DNA of 64,000 nt from Gordonia soli NBRC 108243 (GCF_000334455.1 NZ_BANX01000035.1:1-64000), one strand, 5' to 3'; positions 7,844 to 17,927 are shown, numbered from the stretch's first letter. Made by a program: numbers and translations. Notes: generated by a model not told the origin, from the sequence alone.

Positions 7844-9379
7844 CTACCCGCTCGGCGCTCGACGGCTGCCGGGCTGTTGCGTGGGCATCCGGTTCGGTGG
7901 GACCGGGTAGGGGCGTCCGCGCTGCAGGAACCCGGCGACCAGATTCGGACCGCACTGGACGAGGGCGTTCTGGGCGTCCGGGTTCGGGTCGCCGAACCGG
8001 GGGTGGGATGCGTCGGGACGGTGCGAGAAGTCGAAGGCCGAGGTCATGTCACCGGTGACCCCGCGGCGCCAGGCGGTCAGGTTGGGCACGTCGACACCGA
8101 AGCGCTTCTCGATCAACCGCAATTGCGAGGTGTGGTCGAAGGTCTCCGAGGCGACGAGTCCGCCGCGGCTGTAGGGCGAGATCACGAAACAGGGCACGCG
8201 GTAGCCGAGTCCGATCGGGCCACGGATGCCCTTGGACGACGCGACCTTTCCGATGTTCGGCACGCTGACGTACTCGCCCTTGGTCCCGGCCGGGGCGGTC
8301 GGCGGGGTCACGTGGTCGAAGAAGCCGCCGTTCTCGTCGTAGCTGATGATCAGCGCGGTCTTCTCCCAGACGGCCGGGTTGGAGGTCAGGATGTCGAGCA
8401 ACTGCACTATCCCGACCGCTCCCAGTGCCGCGGGCAGTGCCGGGTGCTCGCACTCCATCGCCGGTGGGACCACCCAGGAGACCTTCGGCAACCGGTCGGC
8501 GGCGACGTCGGCGGCGAACCCCTGCGGGTAGACGGGATCGATTCCGCGCCGGGCGAGTTCGGATCTCGGGTTGCTCGCCTGTCGGAAGCAACCCATCATG
8601 CCGTCGAGGATCACCGACGACACCGGCCCGATGTCGCGGTTGTTGTAGATCTTCCAGCTGACCCCGGCGTCGCGGAGGTTCTCCGGCATCGTGCGCCAGC
8701 TGTAGACGTTCTTCGGGATGAGGGTCGGCGTCTCCAGCAGCGGACCGCCATGGGTGCCATCCGGGTCGATGGACGCGCTCATCCAGTACAGCCGGTTGGG
8801 GTCGGTGGGACCCAGCACCGAGCAGTGGTAGTTGTCGCAGAGCGTGAACGCCTCGGCCAGCGAGCGGTGTACGGGGATGTCCTCGCGCTCGTAGTAGCCC
8901 ATCAGCGCAGGGGCGTTCGCGGGGCCCACCGCGCCGATCGACATCGGCAGCCAGCCGTCGTTGCGGCCGCCATTCCAGGCGCGGTGCATGCCCGCCCACG
9001 AGTGATCCGGATCGTTGATGCACTCGCCGTCGAGGTTCGGGCCCAGGGTGGTGTCCAACCGGAAGGGCATCGTGTAGCCGCTGCGCGACGGCCCGACGCC
9101 GGGCGCCCATCCGTACTGGCGCCACGCCGACGACGTGTCGCCGAATCCGCGGACACCCGAGTAGCTGCCGAAGTAGTGGTCGAACGACCGGTTCTCCTGC
9201 ATGAACAGGACGATGTGTTCGATGTCGTCCAGCGATCCGGTGCCGGCGGGGTCTGCGGACGCGTAGGCGCGGTCGATGATCGGGGCAGCCCAGGAGGTCA
9301 GCAGCGCTCCGCCGCCGACGGCCCCGACCCGGGTCAGGAACTCACGCCGCGACAGGCCGGCGAACGGCGCTTGGTCCAT
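7844..9379 (-). CDS. Tat-exported phospholipase C / phosphoesterase
   Basis: The 511-residue protein belongs to the bacterial phospholipase C/acid phosphatase family of the alkaline phosphatase superfamily, like mycobacterial PlcA-D. It hydrolyses phosphoester head groups, probably outside the membrane. The N-terminus has a twin-arginine signal, [18 protein letters not shown] (residues 10-27). Family motifs are [10 protein letters not shown] at 62-71 and [13 protein letters not shown] at 345-357. The ATG at 9379 has AAAGGGA about 8 nt upstream. It is divergent from a TetR gene across only 50 bp, so TetR control is possible, but I see no palindrome in that gap. The substrate (phosphatidylcholine or another lipid) cannot be told from sequence. 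Confidence 0.9.
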   Translation of the reverse strand: MDQAPFAGLSRREFLTRVGAVGGGALLTSWAAPIIDRAYASADPAGTGSLDDIEHIVLFMQENRSFDHYFGSYSGVRGFGDTSSAWRQYGWAPGVGPSRSGYTMPFRLDTTLGPNLDGECINDPDHSWAGMHRAWNGGRNDGWLPMSIGAVGPANAPALMGYYEREDIPVHRSLAEAFTLCDNYHCSVLGPTDPNRLYWMSASIDPDGTHGGPLLETPTLIPKNVYSWRTMPENLRDAGVSWKIYNNRDIGPVSSVILDGMMGCFRQASNPRSELARRGIDPVYPQGFAADVAADRLPKVSWVVPPAMECEHPALPAALGAVGIVQLLDILTSNPAVWEKTALIISYDENGGFFDHVTPPTAPAGTKGEYVSVPNIGKVASSKGIRGPIGLGYRVPCFVISPYSRGGLVASETFDHTSQLRLIEKRFGVDVPNLTAWRRGVTGDMTSAFDFSHRPDASHPRFGDPNPDAQNALVQCGPNLVAGFLQRGRPYPVPPNRMPTQQPGSRRAPSG

Positions 9380-9429
9380 GGAAATCCCTTTCGTCCGGCG
9401 AAGGGTAACCCGCGTGTCAGGATTGGCGC

Positions 9430-10077
9430 GTGGTTACGAGGTCGCGAGGTCGGGGGAGACCGCCCGGGCCGGGTGTGGACCCGTCGGCTCGACGGGCCGC
9501 GCTGATGAGTGCGGCCGAGAACGCCATCTCCGAGCAGGGGGATGCGTTCGCGATGGCCGATGTCGCAGCGCGTGCCGGATTCACCCGGTCCGCCGTATAT
9601 GCGATGTTCCGGGACAAGGACGACCTGGTCGACGAGATCGTCCGTCGGCACACGGCGCGGATCGTGGAACAGATGGACGCGGTGGTCGCCGGGGTCGGCG
9701 ACGCGCGCGAACGGACCCGCGCCCTCGTCGACGTTCTCGTCGGATGGGCGGACGATGACCCGACTCTGGCGCTCACACTGATCCCGCGGATGCAGTCGTT
9801 CACCGGTGAGACGGTCGCCGTCGCCGACCACGTGGAAGCGCTGCTGGCTGCCGGGTTCACCGAACTGGGAGCCAGCACCCGACCGGCGGCGTCATGGTCG
9901 CGGGCCCTGCTCGGAGCCGTGGTCGGGGCGGTCGGATGGTGGGCTCGGGGGCGGGTGCGCGGACGGTCGACGCTCGGTCGCGACGACCTCGTCGACGACC
10001 TCACCGCACTGATCTGGTCGGGGTTCGCCGGCGCCGGTGGCGCGCGGTTGAACTTTCCGCCCGGCGAGGGGCCTTGA
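9430..10077 (+). CDS. TetR-family transcriptional regulator
   Basis: The 215-residue protein has an N-terminal TetR helix-turn-helix: residues 22-70 contain [20 protein letters not shown] and then [11 protein letters not shown]. The C-terminal ligand-binding half is not assignable to a subclass. It starts at GTG 9430, divergent from the phospholipase gene, and ends 14 bases before a perfect palindrome at the start of the DUF2236 oxygenase gene. TetR regulators next to DUF2236/Lcp-type oxygenases are a known arrangement, so this protein probably represses the downstream gene. The inducer is unknown. Confidence 0.9.
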   Translation: MVTRSRGRGRPPGPGVDPSARRAALMSAAENAISEQGDAFAMADVAARAGFTRSAVYAMFRDKDDLVDEIVRRHTARIVEQMDAVVAGVGDARERTRALVDVLVGWADDDPTLALTLIPRMQSFTGETVAVADHVEALLAAGFTELGASTRPAASWSRALLGAVVGAVGWWARGRVRGRSTLGRDDLVDDLTALIWSGFAGAGGARLNFPPGEGP

Positions 10078-10090
10078 CCGGCCCGGATTC

Positions 10091-10109
10091 AAAAGACACC
10101 ATGTCTTTT
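10091..10109. promoter_or_regulatory. Perfect palindrome, candidate TetR operator
   Basis: AAAAGACA (10091-10098), spacer CCA and TGTCTTTT (10102-10109) form a perfect 8-3-8 inverted repeat. It is AT-rich in a GC-rich region, lies 14 bases after the TetR stop and covers the first possible ATG of the oxygenase gene. Size and position suit a TetR dimer site. Confidence 0.65.
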
Positions 10110-11357
10110 ATGGACCCGACAGTCGTCACCGGAGCGCGTAACTGGGCCGGGGTGCGAGCGAATCACCCCGAACTCGTGGGCCGACTCGAGCTCGGACTCG
10201 GTCACGGCGATCCGGCGGCCGATGCGGTGATCGCCGAGATGCACGAGTTGGGTCTCACGTGGCCTCAGCTGATCGCGATGGTCGAATCCGACTCCGGGGA
10301 TCTGCCGCCCGCCGCCCGCCGCCTGTACGTGGAGGTCTCGACACCGCCGCCGTGGTTCGATTCCGCCGTCGCGCGTGCGGGTGCGCGCGCCTGGTGGCGG
10401 TTCGGCACCCTCCAGTCGTCGACGCTGTATCAATCGCTGATCTACGGCTACAAGGCCCAGGGCTTCGTCCGTCCCCTCGTCGCGACCGGACGCCTCACCG
10501 GTCAGGTCGCCGACCGTGTGCAGGGCACCGGGCGCTGGGTTGCCGAGGCGACGACACCGGGCTCCATGGCACCGGGCGCGCCGGGGTGGGTGGCGACCAT
10601 CCGAATCCGTCTGCTGCACGCCCTGATCCGCGATCATCTGGTGGCCGACCGTTCGGGTACCGGTGCGCCCTGGGACGTCGAGGAGTGGGGCGTCCCGATC
10701 AACCAGACCTACTCTGCGCTGACGATCAGTGGCGGGTTCCTGGCGTTGCCGCTCATCGTCGCCCACGACTTCGGCATCCAGTACAGCAGTGCCGACCGCG
10801 AGGCAATCACCCATCTGTGGCGCTGGATCGGATGGGTGATCGGGGTCGATCCCGATCTGCTCCCGACGTGCTATGCCGAGGCGCAGGATCTGTTCGCGGT
10901 CGCAGCCGATTTCGAGCTGGAACCCGACTCCGACTCCCGCGACCTGACCAGGGCGTTGCTCCGCGAGGGGTTCGACCTGCGCAGCGCCATGCCGATCCCG
11001 CTGCCGGGACCGATGATCTCCGCGATGGACCTGGTGATGAGACCGCTGCTGTCGTCGTCCTTCTCGGCGATCAGCACGCGGTGGGTCGAGGACCCGGTCG
11101 CCGGCAAACTCGGCCTGCGACGTACCCCGCTGCACCACCTCGTGGACGTCGCCCGTCCCGCGGTCCGCCTCCGTGAGGTGGTCCGGGTGATGGGGTTCCT
11201 GGGCTCGGAGAGTCGGGTCGTCGACCGCGAGTTGCGCACCGTCCGACGCGGACTCGGGTTGCCGCCGACGCTCGCCGAGTCGGCCCCGCCGACCGAACCG
11301 TCGACCCGCACCTCACGCATCCCGTCGCCGATGCGGCTGTTGTCGCGGGCCGGCTGA
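10101..11357 (+). CDS. Oxygenase MpaB family protein (DUF2236, Lcp-like)
   Basis: This 418-residue protein belongs to DUF2236, the family of the rubber oxygenase Lcp and fungal MpaB, which are b-type haem oxygenases. The likely haem-ligating histidine is H173 in RIRLLHALIRDHL. ALTISGGFLALPL and later WRWIGWVIGVDP fit the conserved helical core. There is no Tat or Sec signal, unlike secreted Lcp, so it probably acts in the cytoplasm. ATG 10101 (MSFMDP) lies within a palindrome; ATG 10110 (MDPTVV) is an equally good start and would leave the operator fully upstream. A longer frame upstream of 10101 has no support. The substrate is unknown. Confidence 0.8.
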   Translation: MSFMDPTVVTGARNWAGVRANHPELVGRLELGLGHGDPAADAVIAEMHELGLTWPQLIAMVESDSGDLPPAARRLYVEVSTPPPWFDSAVARAGARAWWRFGTLQSSTLYQSLIYGYKAQGFVRPLVATGRLTGQVADRVQGTGRWVAEATTPGSMAPGAPGWVATIRIRLLHALIRDHLVADRSGTGAPWDVEEWGVPINQTYSALTISGGFLALPLIVAHDFGIQYSSADREAITHLWRWIGWVIGVDPDLLPTCYAEAQDLFAVAADFELEPDSDSRDLTRALLREGFDLRSAMPIPLPGPMISAMDLVMRPLLSSSFSAISTRWVEDPVAGKLGLRRTPLHHLVDVARPAVRLREVVRVMGFLGSESRVVDRELRTVRRGLGLPPTLAESAPPTEPSTRTSRIPSPMRLLSRAG

Positions 11358-11523
11358 CGACGCCGAGCCGGGTAGCGCCTACGGACCGGAGTCGGGCAAG
11401 TCGGACGTCGGGGTCCAGCGGCCCGGTCGTCTTGTGCCGCCGTGTGATCGGTGTCGTTGACCGGTACCCGTCGATGCTGGACACTGAGCGCCGACATCCG
11501 AGCCCGTGCGACCGGAGGCGTTC

Positions 11524-13815
11524 ATGCCCAACCGTCTGACCAGCGCGATCATCCGACTTCCCTGGGTCGTGCTGGGGGCGGCCGTCGTCCTGCTCGCCCT
11601 CAGCGGCGCCTACGGTGCGACAGCGGCGTCGCACCTCCTGGCGGGTGGGTACTCCGACCCGAACTCGGAATCCGCACGCGCCGACACGATCATCGACCAG
11701 CAGTTCGGCCGCGGCGGGTTGCAGGTGGTGATCAAGGTCGACGCACCCGCAGGGGTCGACATGACGTCCGATCCGCTCGCCGTCGGCATCGGGCAGTCGA
11801 TCGTCCGCGAACTCTCCGAACGTGATCGTGTACAGCCAGGGGTGCTGTCTGTGTGGCAGAACCCCAGTGCGGCACCGGCGTTGGTTTCGCAGGACCGTTC
11901 GTCTGCCCTGATCATCGCGACACTCGACGGCGGTGAGAACGATGCGCCCGGGTACGCCGACCAGATATCCGAGGAGTTCACCGGCGAGCGCGACGGATTC
12001 ACCATCCGGGTGGGGGGTCGCGCACTCGTCTACTCGCAGGTGAACGAACAGACGACAAAGGATCTCGCGGTGGCCGAGGGCATCGCCATCCCGATCAGCT
12101 TCCTCGTGCTCATCGTCGTGTTCGGCGGGGTCGTCGCGGCGGCTGTCCCGATCGTCATCGGGGTCGTGGCGATCATCGCCACATTCGCTCTGCTGCGCCT
12201 GATCTCGGCCTTCGCCGACGTCTCGATCTTCGCGCTGAACCTGACGACCGCCATGGGGCTGGCGCTGGCCATCGACTACACGCTCCTGATCGTCACGCGC
12301 TATCGCGAGGAGGTCGCCCGGGGTCGGGACAGACCCGATGCGATCGCCGTGACGATGGCCACCGCCGGCCGTACCGTGGCGTTCTCGGCTGTCACGGTGG
12401 CACTCTCACTCGTCGCCCTCGCGATCTTCCCGATGTACTTCCTGCGGTCGTTCGCCTACGCCGGAGTAGGGGTGGTGGCCGTGGCCGCCGTCGCAGCCTT
12501 GGTGGTGACGCCGGCCCTGTTGGCGGTCCTCGGTGCGCGGATCGACTCGGTCGACGTCCGCCGACCGCTGCGACGACTGTTCGGTCGGGCCGCCGCCCCG
12601 TCCGCGGACGTGCCGCCCGAGAACACCTGGTGGTACCGCCTCGTCCAGTGGGTGCTCCGCCACGCGTTGCCGGTCGCGCTCGGCGTGATCGCGTTGTTGC
12701 TGGTACTCGGAGCGCCGTTCCTGTCCATCTCGTTCGGCTTCCCCGACGACCGCGTGCTGCCACCCAGTGCGAGTTCGCATTCCGTCCAGGAGGAGATCCG
12801 ACAGGACTTCCGGGAAGACCTGTCCTCGACGGTCACCGTCGTGGCCGAAGGCGATGTCGGGGGAGACGCGCTCGACGCCTATGCAGCCCGGCTCTCTCGG
12901 GTGGAGCAGGTCAACTCGGTTAGTGTGGCGACCGGCACCTACGCCGAGGGGCGCCTGGTGGCGCCCGGCGATCCGGCGGTGACGAGAGGGGACACCGCGC
13001 TGATCACCGTGTCGACGCCGGTGGAGCCCATGCAACAGGAGGGGCGTGACCAGCTCGACGCGTTGCGCGCCGTCCCGGTACCGAACGGCGTGTCGACGTC
13101 GTTCACCGGGCTCGCGGCGACCAACGCCGACACCGTCGACTCGATCTACGGCCACCTCCCGTGGGTGTTCACCATCATCGCGATCGCCACGCTGGTCTTG
13201 CTGTTCCTCTTCACCGGGAGTGTGGTTCTCCCGGTGAAGGCCCTGGTGCTCAATGTCCTGTCGTTGTCGGCGACCTTCGGTGCGATGGTCTTCTTTTTCC
13301 AGGACGGCAACTTCGGCGGTCTCGGCACCACGGCGACCGGGTCGCTCGTCGCGACGATCCCGGTGCTGATGTTCTGCATCGCCTTCGGATTGTCGATGGA
13401 CTACGAGGTCTTCTTGCTCGGACGGATCCGCGAGGAGTGGCTCGCCTCGGATCGGAGTCGTGAGGCCTCCGACCACGCCGTCGCGGTGGGGCTGGCCCGG
13501 ACCGGTCGGGTGATCACCGCCGCGGCGTTGCTGATGAGCATCGTGTTCGCCGGGATCGCGGCGTCGCAGGTCTCGTTCATGCGGATGTTCGGCGTGGGCC
13601 TGGCCCTCGCGGTGCTGATGGACGCGACCCTGATCCGCATGCTCCTGGTACCCGCGTTCATGCGGCTGGCGGGGCGGGCCAACTGGTGGGCGCCTGGGCC
13701 GCTGCGGGCGCTGCACGACAGGTTCGGACTGTCGGAGGAGGCGCCGGTGGACCCCGGCGACAAAGTTGGTCAAGAAAAGGTAAAGTCGGAACCTGATCCA
13801 CCGCATCTCCGTTGA
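11524..13815 (+). CDS. MMPL-family RND transporter
   Basis: The 763-residue membrane protein has the duplicated MMPL/RND layout: TM1, a periplasmic loop, a bundle of TM2-6, then the same again. Each half carries an acidic/tyrosine motif in its fourth helix (LAIDYTLLIVTRYREE and LSMDYEVFLLGRIREEW), used for proton coupling. It probably exports lipids or hydrophobic molecules across the inner membrane; the cargo is not identifiable. The start at ATG 11524 is preferred because GGAGG sits 5 nt upstream; GTG 11506 would add six residues. The C-terminal tail is short and polar. It stands alone between the oxygenase and the Bax1-I gene. Confidence 0.9.
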   Translation: MPNRLTSAIIRLPWVVLGAAVVLLALSGAYGATAASHLLAGGYSDPNSESARADTIIDQQFGRGGLQVVIKVDAPAGVDMTSDPLAVGIGQSIVRELSERDRVQPGVLSVWQNPSAAPALVSQDRSSALIIATLDGGENDAPGYADQISEEFTGERDGFTIRVGGRALVYSQVNEQTTKDLAVAEGIAIPISFLVLIVVFGGVVAAAVPIVIGVVAIIATFALLRLISAFADVSIFALNLTTAMGLALAIDYTLLIVTRYREEVARGRDRPDAIAVTMATAGRTVAFSAVTVALSLVALAIFPMYFLRSFAYAGVGVVAVAAVAALVVTPALLAVLGARIDSVDVRRPLRRLFGRAAAPSADVPPENTWWYRLVQWVLRHALPVALGVIALLLVLGAPFLSISFGFPDDRVLPPSASSHSVQEEIRQDFREDLSSTVTVVAEGDVGGDALDAYAARLSRVEQVNSVSVATGTYAEGRLVAPGDPAVTRGDTALITVSTPVEPMQQEGRDQLDALRAVPVPNGVSTSFTGLAATNADTVDSIYGHLPWVFTIIAIATLVLLFLFTGSVVLPVKALVLNVLSLSATFGAMVFFFQDGNFGGLGTTATGSLVATIPVLMFCIAFGLSMDYEVFLLGRIREEWLASDRSREASDHAVAVGLARTGRVITAAALLMSIVFAGIAASQVSFMRMFGVGLALAVLMDATLIRMLLVPAFMRLAGRANWWAPGPLRALHDRFGLSEEAPVDPGDKVGQEKVKSEPDPPHLR

Positions 13816-13846
13816 ACCGGTGAGACCCACGAAAAAGGAGCCCTTG

Positions 13847-14713
13847 GTGCGAGAGAGCAGCAACCCGGTCATGCGCGGCGTGGTCCGCGACAACCAGACC
13901 GGATACGCCGGATTCGGCGCTGGGCTGGCGGGAGCCGGTCAGGGCGCCATGTTCGGCCAACAGCAGACCGATCCCTATGCGCAGACCCCGGCGGCGCCGC
14001 CGGTCGGCCGTCAGCTCACCATCGACGACGTGGTCACCAAGACCGCGATCACCCTCGGTGTGCTGACGATCTCGGCGATCGCCACCTACTTCGTGATCAA
14101 CGAGAGTTCCAACCCGACCGCGATCGCCATGCCGCTGATGCTGGTGGGCGCGCTCGTCGGCCTCGGACTGGTGCTGGTCGCATCGTTCGGTCGCAAGCAG
14201 GACAACCCGGCGATCGTCCTGGCCTATGCCGCATTCGAAGGACTCTTCGTCGGTGCGATCTCTTTCGTCTTCGCCAACGTGGTCGTCACCGGCGACACGT
14301 CGGCGGGTGCCCTCATCGGGCAGGCCGTGCTCGGAACGTTCGGCGTGTTCTTCGGCATGCTGCTCGTCTACAAGGTCGGCGCCATCCGCGTCACCCCGCG
14401 CTTCACCCGCATGCTGTTCGCCGGCATGATCGGCGTGATCGTGCTCATGCTGGGCAACCTGGTCGTCGGCTTCTTCAACGAGGGCGAGGGCTTCGGCCTC
14501 CGCAACGGCGGCCCGCTGGCGATCATCTTCTCCCTGGTCTGCATCGCGCTCGCGGCGTTCAGCTTCCTGCTCGACTTCGATTCGGCTGATCGCCTGATCC
14601 GCGCCGGCGCACCGGCCAAGGCTGCCTGGGGCGTCGCCCTCGGCCTGACCGTCACGCTGGTCTGGCTGTACATCGAGATCCTGCGACTGCTGAGCTACTT
14701 CAACTCGGATTAG
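13847..14713 (+). CDS. Bax inhibitor-1/YccA family membrane protein
   Basis: The 288-residue product has a soluble N-terminus of about 60 residues, rich in Gly and Gln, and then seven hydrophobic helices ending IEILRLLSYFNSD, as in the actinobacterial Bax1-I family. Function in bacteria is not settled; relatives behave as pH-sensitive calcium leak channels. GTG at 13847 is supported by AAGGAG 6 nt upstream. The gene follows MMPL by 31 bp and is closed by a strong hairpin at 14761. Confidence 0.9.
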   Translation: MRESSNPVMRGVVRDNQTGYAGFGAGLAGAGQGAMFGQQQTDPYAQTPAAPPVGRQLTIDDVVTKTAITLGVLTISAIATYFVINESSNPTAIAMPLMLVGALVGLGLVLVASFGRKQDNPAIVLAYAAFEGLFVGAISFVFANVVVTGDTSAGALIGQAVLGTFGVFFGMLLVYKVGAIRVTPRFTRMLFAGMIGVIVLMLGNLVVGFFNEGEGFGLRNGGPLAIIFSLVCIALAAFSFLLDFDSADRLIRAGAPAKAAWGVALGLTVTLVWLYIEILRLLSYFNSD

Positions 14714-14760
14714 TCAGACCTGGATCGGTCACACGCGGACCGGTGACACCCCGATCGTCC

Positions 14761-14796
14761 GAGAGGCCCCGCACCGACAACGGTGCGGGGCCTCTC
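14761..14796 (+). terminator. Strong hairpin terminator after the Bax1-I gene
   Basis: GAGAGGCCCCGCACC (14761-14775) pairs perfectly with 14782-14796 across a 6-base loop, giving a 15-bp stem. No U-tract follows, as is common for actinobacterial hairpins. Confidence 0.75.
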
Positions 14797-14970
14797 GCAT
14801 GTCCCGGTCCGGTATCTCACCGGCGAATAATCCGTCGCGGGTTGTCGTTGCGTGTTGATAGCGTCCCCGGCATGAAGTGAAGGTCACAGTCGCCCGTCGG
14901 TGTCGCATCCGCGATGAGTTCGACGGTCGCACCGAGTCAGCACCTCAGAACAGATGCGAAAGGAAACACT

Positions 14971-16605
14971 GTGACCGCACATGCCAACTCCGACGCCGCA
15001 GCACCGGAGACGCCACCTCCGGGTGACCGATTGTCGCGTGCCAACCTGCTGTTGATCGCCGTACTGCTGGTCGCGTCGTTCGTCGTGATCCTCAACGAGA
15101 CCGTGATGAGTATCGCGATCCCGGTACTCCAGGAAGACCTCGGCGTCGACCCCAGCGTCGGCCAGTGGCTGACGACGGCCTTTCTCCTGACGATGGCCGT
15201 GGTCATCCCGCTCACCGGATTCCTCATCCAGCGAGCAGGCGCCCGGGTCCTCTTCATCGCGGCGATGTCCGCGTTCACCGCTGGGACCGCGGTGGCGTTC
15301 TTCGCGCCGAACTTCCAGGTGCTGCTCGTCGCCCGGGTGATCCAGGCCTTGGGCACGGCGATCATGCTGCCGCTGCTGATGACCACCGTCATGACGGTCG
15401 TTCCCGAACATCGTCGGGGTGTCATGATGGGCAACATCTCGGTGGTCATCGCCGTCGCACCCGCGCTCGGCCCGACCGTCTCCGGCTTCATCCTCGACCA
15501 CTTCGGGTGGCGGTGGATCTTCGGCTTCGTCGGACCCATCGCAGCCGTCGCGCTCATCGTCGGATCCGTGTTGGTCAAGCCGGTCGGCGAGCGGATCAAG
15601 ACCCCCATCGACTTCCTGTCCATCCCGTTGGCCGTGCTCGGCTTCGGTGGACTCGTCTACGGCCTCGCCGGGATCGGTGAGGCCGCGGAGTCGGGGGCGG
15701 CGGTGCCACTGTGGATTCCGTTCACCGTCGGTGCGGTCGCGCTCGCGGCCTTCCTCGGTCGGCAGCTCGCACTACAGCGACACGATCGTGCGCTGCTCGA
15801 TCTCCGCGTGTTCAAGTCGGGGCAGTTCTCGCTGGCGATGGTCGCGATGGTCGTCGCGATGGGCACCATGCTCGGCACCTTCATCGTGGTGCCGTACTTC
15901 GCGCAGGCAGTACTCGGGCTGGACCCTCTGACGACCGGGTTGCTGACACTTCCGGGTGGTCTGCTGATGGGTCTCGCCGGACCGATCGTCGGGCGGATCT
16001 ACGACGCCGCCGGACCGCGCGTCCTGACCGTTCCCGGTGCCGTCATCGTGAGCCTCGGTGTCTGGTTGCTGACCACCGTCGATCCGTCCTCGTCGCCGTG
16101 GCTGCTGCTCGGTGCGAACGCATTGCTGTGCCTGGGGCTGGCAGCGACGTTCACGCCACTGATGACCCTGGCGCTGGGTTCGGTGGAGCCGCGCCTGTAC
16201 TCACACGGCTCGGCCGTGCTCGGCACCTTCCAGCAGGTCGCCGGCGCAGCCGGAACCGCGTTGTTCATCACCGTGATGACGGTCGTGGCGTCGGGTCAGC
16301 GCGAGGCGGGGGTTGCGAACGCGGAGGCCATCAGCGACGGTGTACAGCGCGTGTTCCTGGTCGCCGGTCTCCTCAGCTTCGTGCTGATCGCCGTCGTGGC
16401 CTTCGTGCGGAAACCCGCGGAGCCCGACGTCACGATCGGGCACGGCGCAACAGGGGCGGATGCTCCGGGGCCCGAGGTGACCGAGGCCATCGGTACCGAG
16501 GCCACCAGCACCGAGGCCACCAGCACCGAGGCCACCAGCACCACGGCCACCGGGACCGCGGAGATCGCACCGAGCGCCGAACCCGAGGTGCCCGAGCGCG
16601 TCTGA
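14971..16605 (+). CDS. DHA2-family (EmrB/QacA) MFS drug exporter
   Basis: The 544-residue protein has about 14 hydrophobic helices. DHA2 features include VILNETVMSIAIPVLQEDLG in TM1, QWLTTAFLLTMAVVIPLTGF in TM2 and GPTVSGFILDHFGWRWIF at the TM5 antiporter motif. It would export drugs or hydrophobic compounds using the proton gradient. GTG 14971 is chosen because AAAGGA precedes it; the frame extends to 14914 but lacks a ribosome site there. The cytoplasmic C-terminus (about 70 residues) is low-complexity, with repeated TEATS units encoded by a 15-bp tandem repeat. It converges on fadA3 across a shared terminator. Confidence 0.9.
   Translation: MTAHANSDAAAPETPPPGDRLSRANLLLIAVLLVASFVVILNETVMSIAIPVLQEDLGVDPSVGQWLTTAFLLTMAVVIPLTGFLIQRAGARVLFIAAMSAFTAGTAVAFFAPNFQVLLVARVIQALGTAIMLPLLMTTVMTVVPEHRRGVMMGNISVVIAVAPALGPTVSGFILDHFGWRWIFGFVGPIAAVALIVGSVLVKPVGERIKTPIDFLSIPLAVLGFGGLVYGLAGIGEAAESGAAVPLWIPFTVGAVALAAFLGRQLALQRHDRALLDLRVFKSGQFSLAMVAMVVAMGTMLGTFIVVPYFAQAVLGLDPLTTGLLTLPGGLLMGLAGPIVGRIYDAAGPRVLTVPGAVIVSLGVWLLTTVDPSSSPWLLLGANALLCLGLAATFTPLMTLALGSVEPRLYSHGSAVLGTFQQVAGAAGTALFITVMTVVASGQREAGVANAEAISDGVQRVFLVAGLLSFVLIAVVAFVRKPAEPDVTIGHGATGADAPGPEVTEAIGTEATSTEATSTEATSTTATGTAEIAPSAEPEVPERV
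16495..16545 (+). repeat. 15-bp tandem repeat in the exporter C-terminus
   Basis: The unit GAGGCCACCAGCACC is repeated about three times with small changes, encoding EATST repeats. The unit is a multiple of three, so copy-number change would keep the frame. Confidence 0.8.
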
Positions 16606-16634
16606 CCGGACGAGTCCGAAGCCACCCACAGAGA

Positions 16635-16675
16635 CGAGCGACGCCTGACCGAGGATCTCGGTCGGGCGTCGCTCG
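16635..16675. terminator. Bidirectional terminator between the exporter and fadA3
   Basis: A 19-bp stem (16635-16653 with 16657-16675, one G-T pair) and a 3-base loop separate two convergent genes, so it can serve both. Confidence 0.8.
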
Positions 16676-16693
16676 CTGGTGGTTCCGAGCAGA

Positions 16694-17917
16694 TCAGCTC
16701 AGGCGCTCGAGCACCATCGCCATGCCCTGGCCGCCACCGACACACATCGTCTCGATGCCGAAGGTCTTGTCGTGGGTCTGGAGGTTGTTCAGCAGGGTGG
16801 TGGTGATGCGAGCACCGGTCATGCCGAACGGGTGGCCAAGCGCGATGGCTCCGCCGGAGACGTTGAGCTTGTCGTGGTCGATGCCCAGTTCGTTCGCCGA
16901 ACCGAGAACCTGCACCGCGAAGGCCTCGTTGATCTCGAAGAGGTCGATGTCGGAGATCGAGTGACCCGACACCTTGAGGACCTTGCGGACCGCCTCGATC
17001 GGGCCGAGGCCCATGATCTCCGGCGACAGTCCGGTGGCGGCGGTGGCGACGACGCGGGCCAGCGGGGTCAATCCGAGTTCCTTGGCCTTGGTATCGCTCA
17101 TGATGACCAGCGCCGCAGCACCGTCGTTGAGCGGGCAGGCGTTACCGGCGGTGATGGTGCCGTCGGGACGAAAGACCGGCTTGAGCTGCGAGATCTTCTC
17201 GTAGGTGGTGCCGGCGCGCGGGCCGTCGTCGGTGGCGACGACGGTGCCGTCGGGCGTGGTCACCGGGTCGATCTCACGCTCGAAGAAGCCTGACTTGATG
17301 GCTTCCTCGGCACGGTTCTGGCTGCGCACGCCCCAGTGGTCCTGGTCTTCGCGCGAGATGCCGGTGAAGGAGGCGACGTTCTCCGCGGTCTGGCCCATCG
17401 GGATGTAGACGTCGGGGATGAGGCCGGCTGCCCGGGGATCGGTCCAGGCCGGTGCGCCACCCTGGGTGGTCTGCTCGGTCCGGGCCTGTGCCTCGTCGAA
17501 GATCGGGTTCTTGGAGTTCGGGGCGCCGTCGGCGGCACCCGAGATGCCGAAGCTCGACACGCTCTCGACACCGCCGGAGATGAACACGTCACCCTCGCCG
17601 GCCTTGATGGCATGCAGTGCCATCCGCGTCGTCTGCAACGACGACGAGCAGTAGCGGTTCACGGTCACGCCGGGGACATGGTCGAGCCCGAGCTCGACGG
17701 CGATCACGCGGGCGATGTTGTAGCCACCCTGGCCGCCGGGCTGGCCGATGCCCCAGTGGATGTCCTCGATGTCGGCGGAGTCGAGTGCAGGCACCTTGGC
17801 CAGCAGGGTCTCGACGATCTGCCGGGACAGCTCATCCGGGCGGATGTCCTTGAGGGACCCCTTGCCGGCGCGGCCGATGGGGGAACGGGCATGGGCGACG
17901 ATCACTGCTTCAGGCAT
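16694..17917 (-). CDS. fadA3: Acetyl-CoA acyltransferase (thiolase), FadA3-like
   Basis: This 407-residue thiolase has all catalytic residues: acyl-accepting C90 in NRYCSSSLQT, H362 in GGAIALGHPFG and C392 in MCVGGGQG. It cleaves 3-ketoacyl-CoA, or joins two acyl-CoA units, in the cytoplasm. Gene order beside an SGNH hydrolase and cbs matches Rv1074c (fadA3) of M. tuberculosis, which is the basis for the symbol. The ATG at 17917 follows the SGNH gene by 10 bases, so the two are probably co-transcribed. Chain-length preference cannot be read from sequence. Confidence 0.9.
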   Translation of the reverse strand: MPEAVIVAHARSPIGRAGKGSLKDIRPDELSRQIVETLLAKVPALDSADIEDIHWGIGQPGGQGGYNIARVIAVELGLDHVPGVTVNRYCSSSLQTTRMALHAIKAGEGDVFISGGVESVSSFGISGAADGAPNSKNPIFDEAQARTEQTTQGGAPAWTDPRAAGLIPDVYIPMGQTAENVASFTGISREDQDHWGVRSQNRAEEAIKSGFFEREIDPVTTPDGTVVATDDGPRAGTTYEKISQLKPVFRPDGTITAGNACPLNDGAAALVIMSDTKAKELGLTPLARVVATAATGLSPEIMGLGPIEAVRKVLKVSGHSISDIDLFEINEAFAVQVLGSANELGIDHDKLNVSGGAIALGHPFGMTGARITTTLLNNLQTHDKTFGIETMCVGGGQGMAMVLERLS

Positions 17918-17927
17918 GTGAGTGAGG

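Noticed and set aside
7877..9505. 542-codon open frame on the plus strand opposite the phospholipase gene
   Set aside because: It is the complement of a well-recognised Tat-phospholipase frame and has Arg/Gly/Val-rich shadow composition.
12406..13893. 495-codon minus-strand frame inside the MMPL gene
   Set aside because: The composition (His/Arg/Asp/Gln runs) is typical of an antisense shadow of a membrane protein gene.
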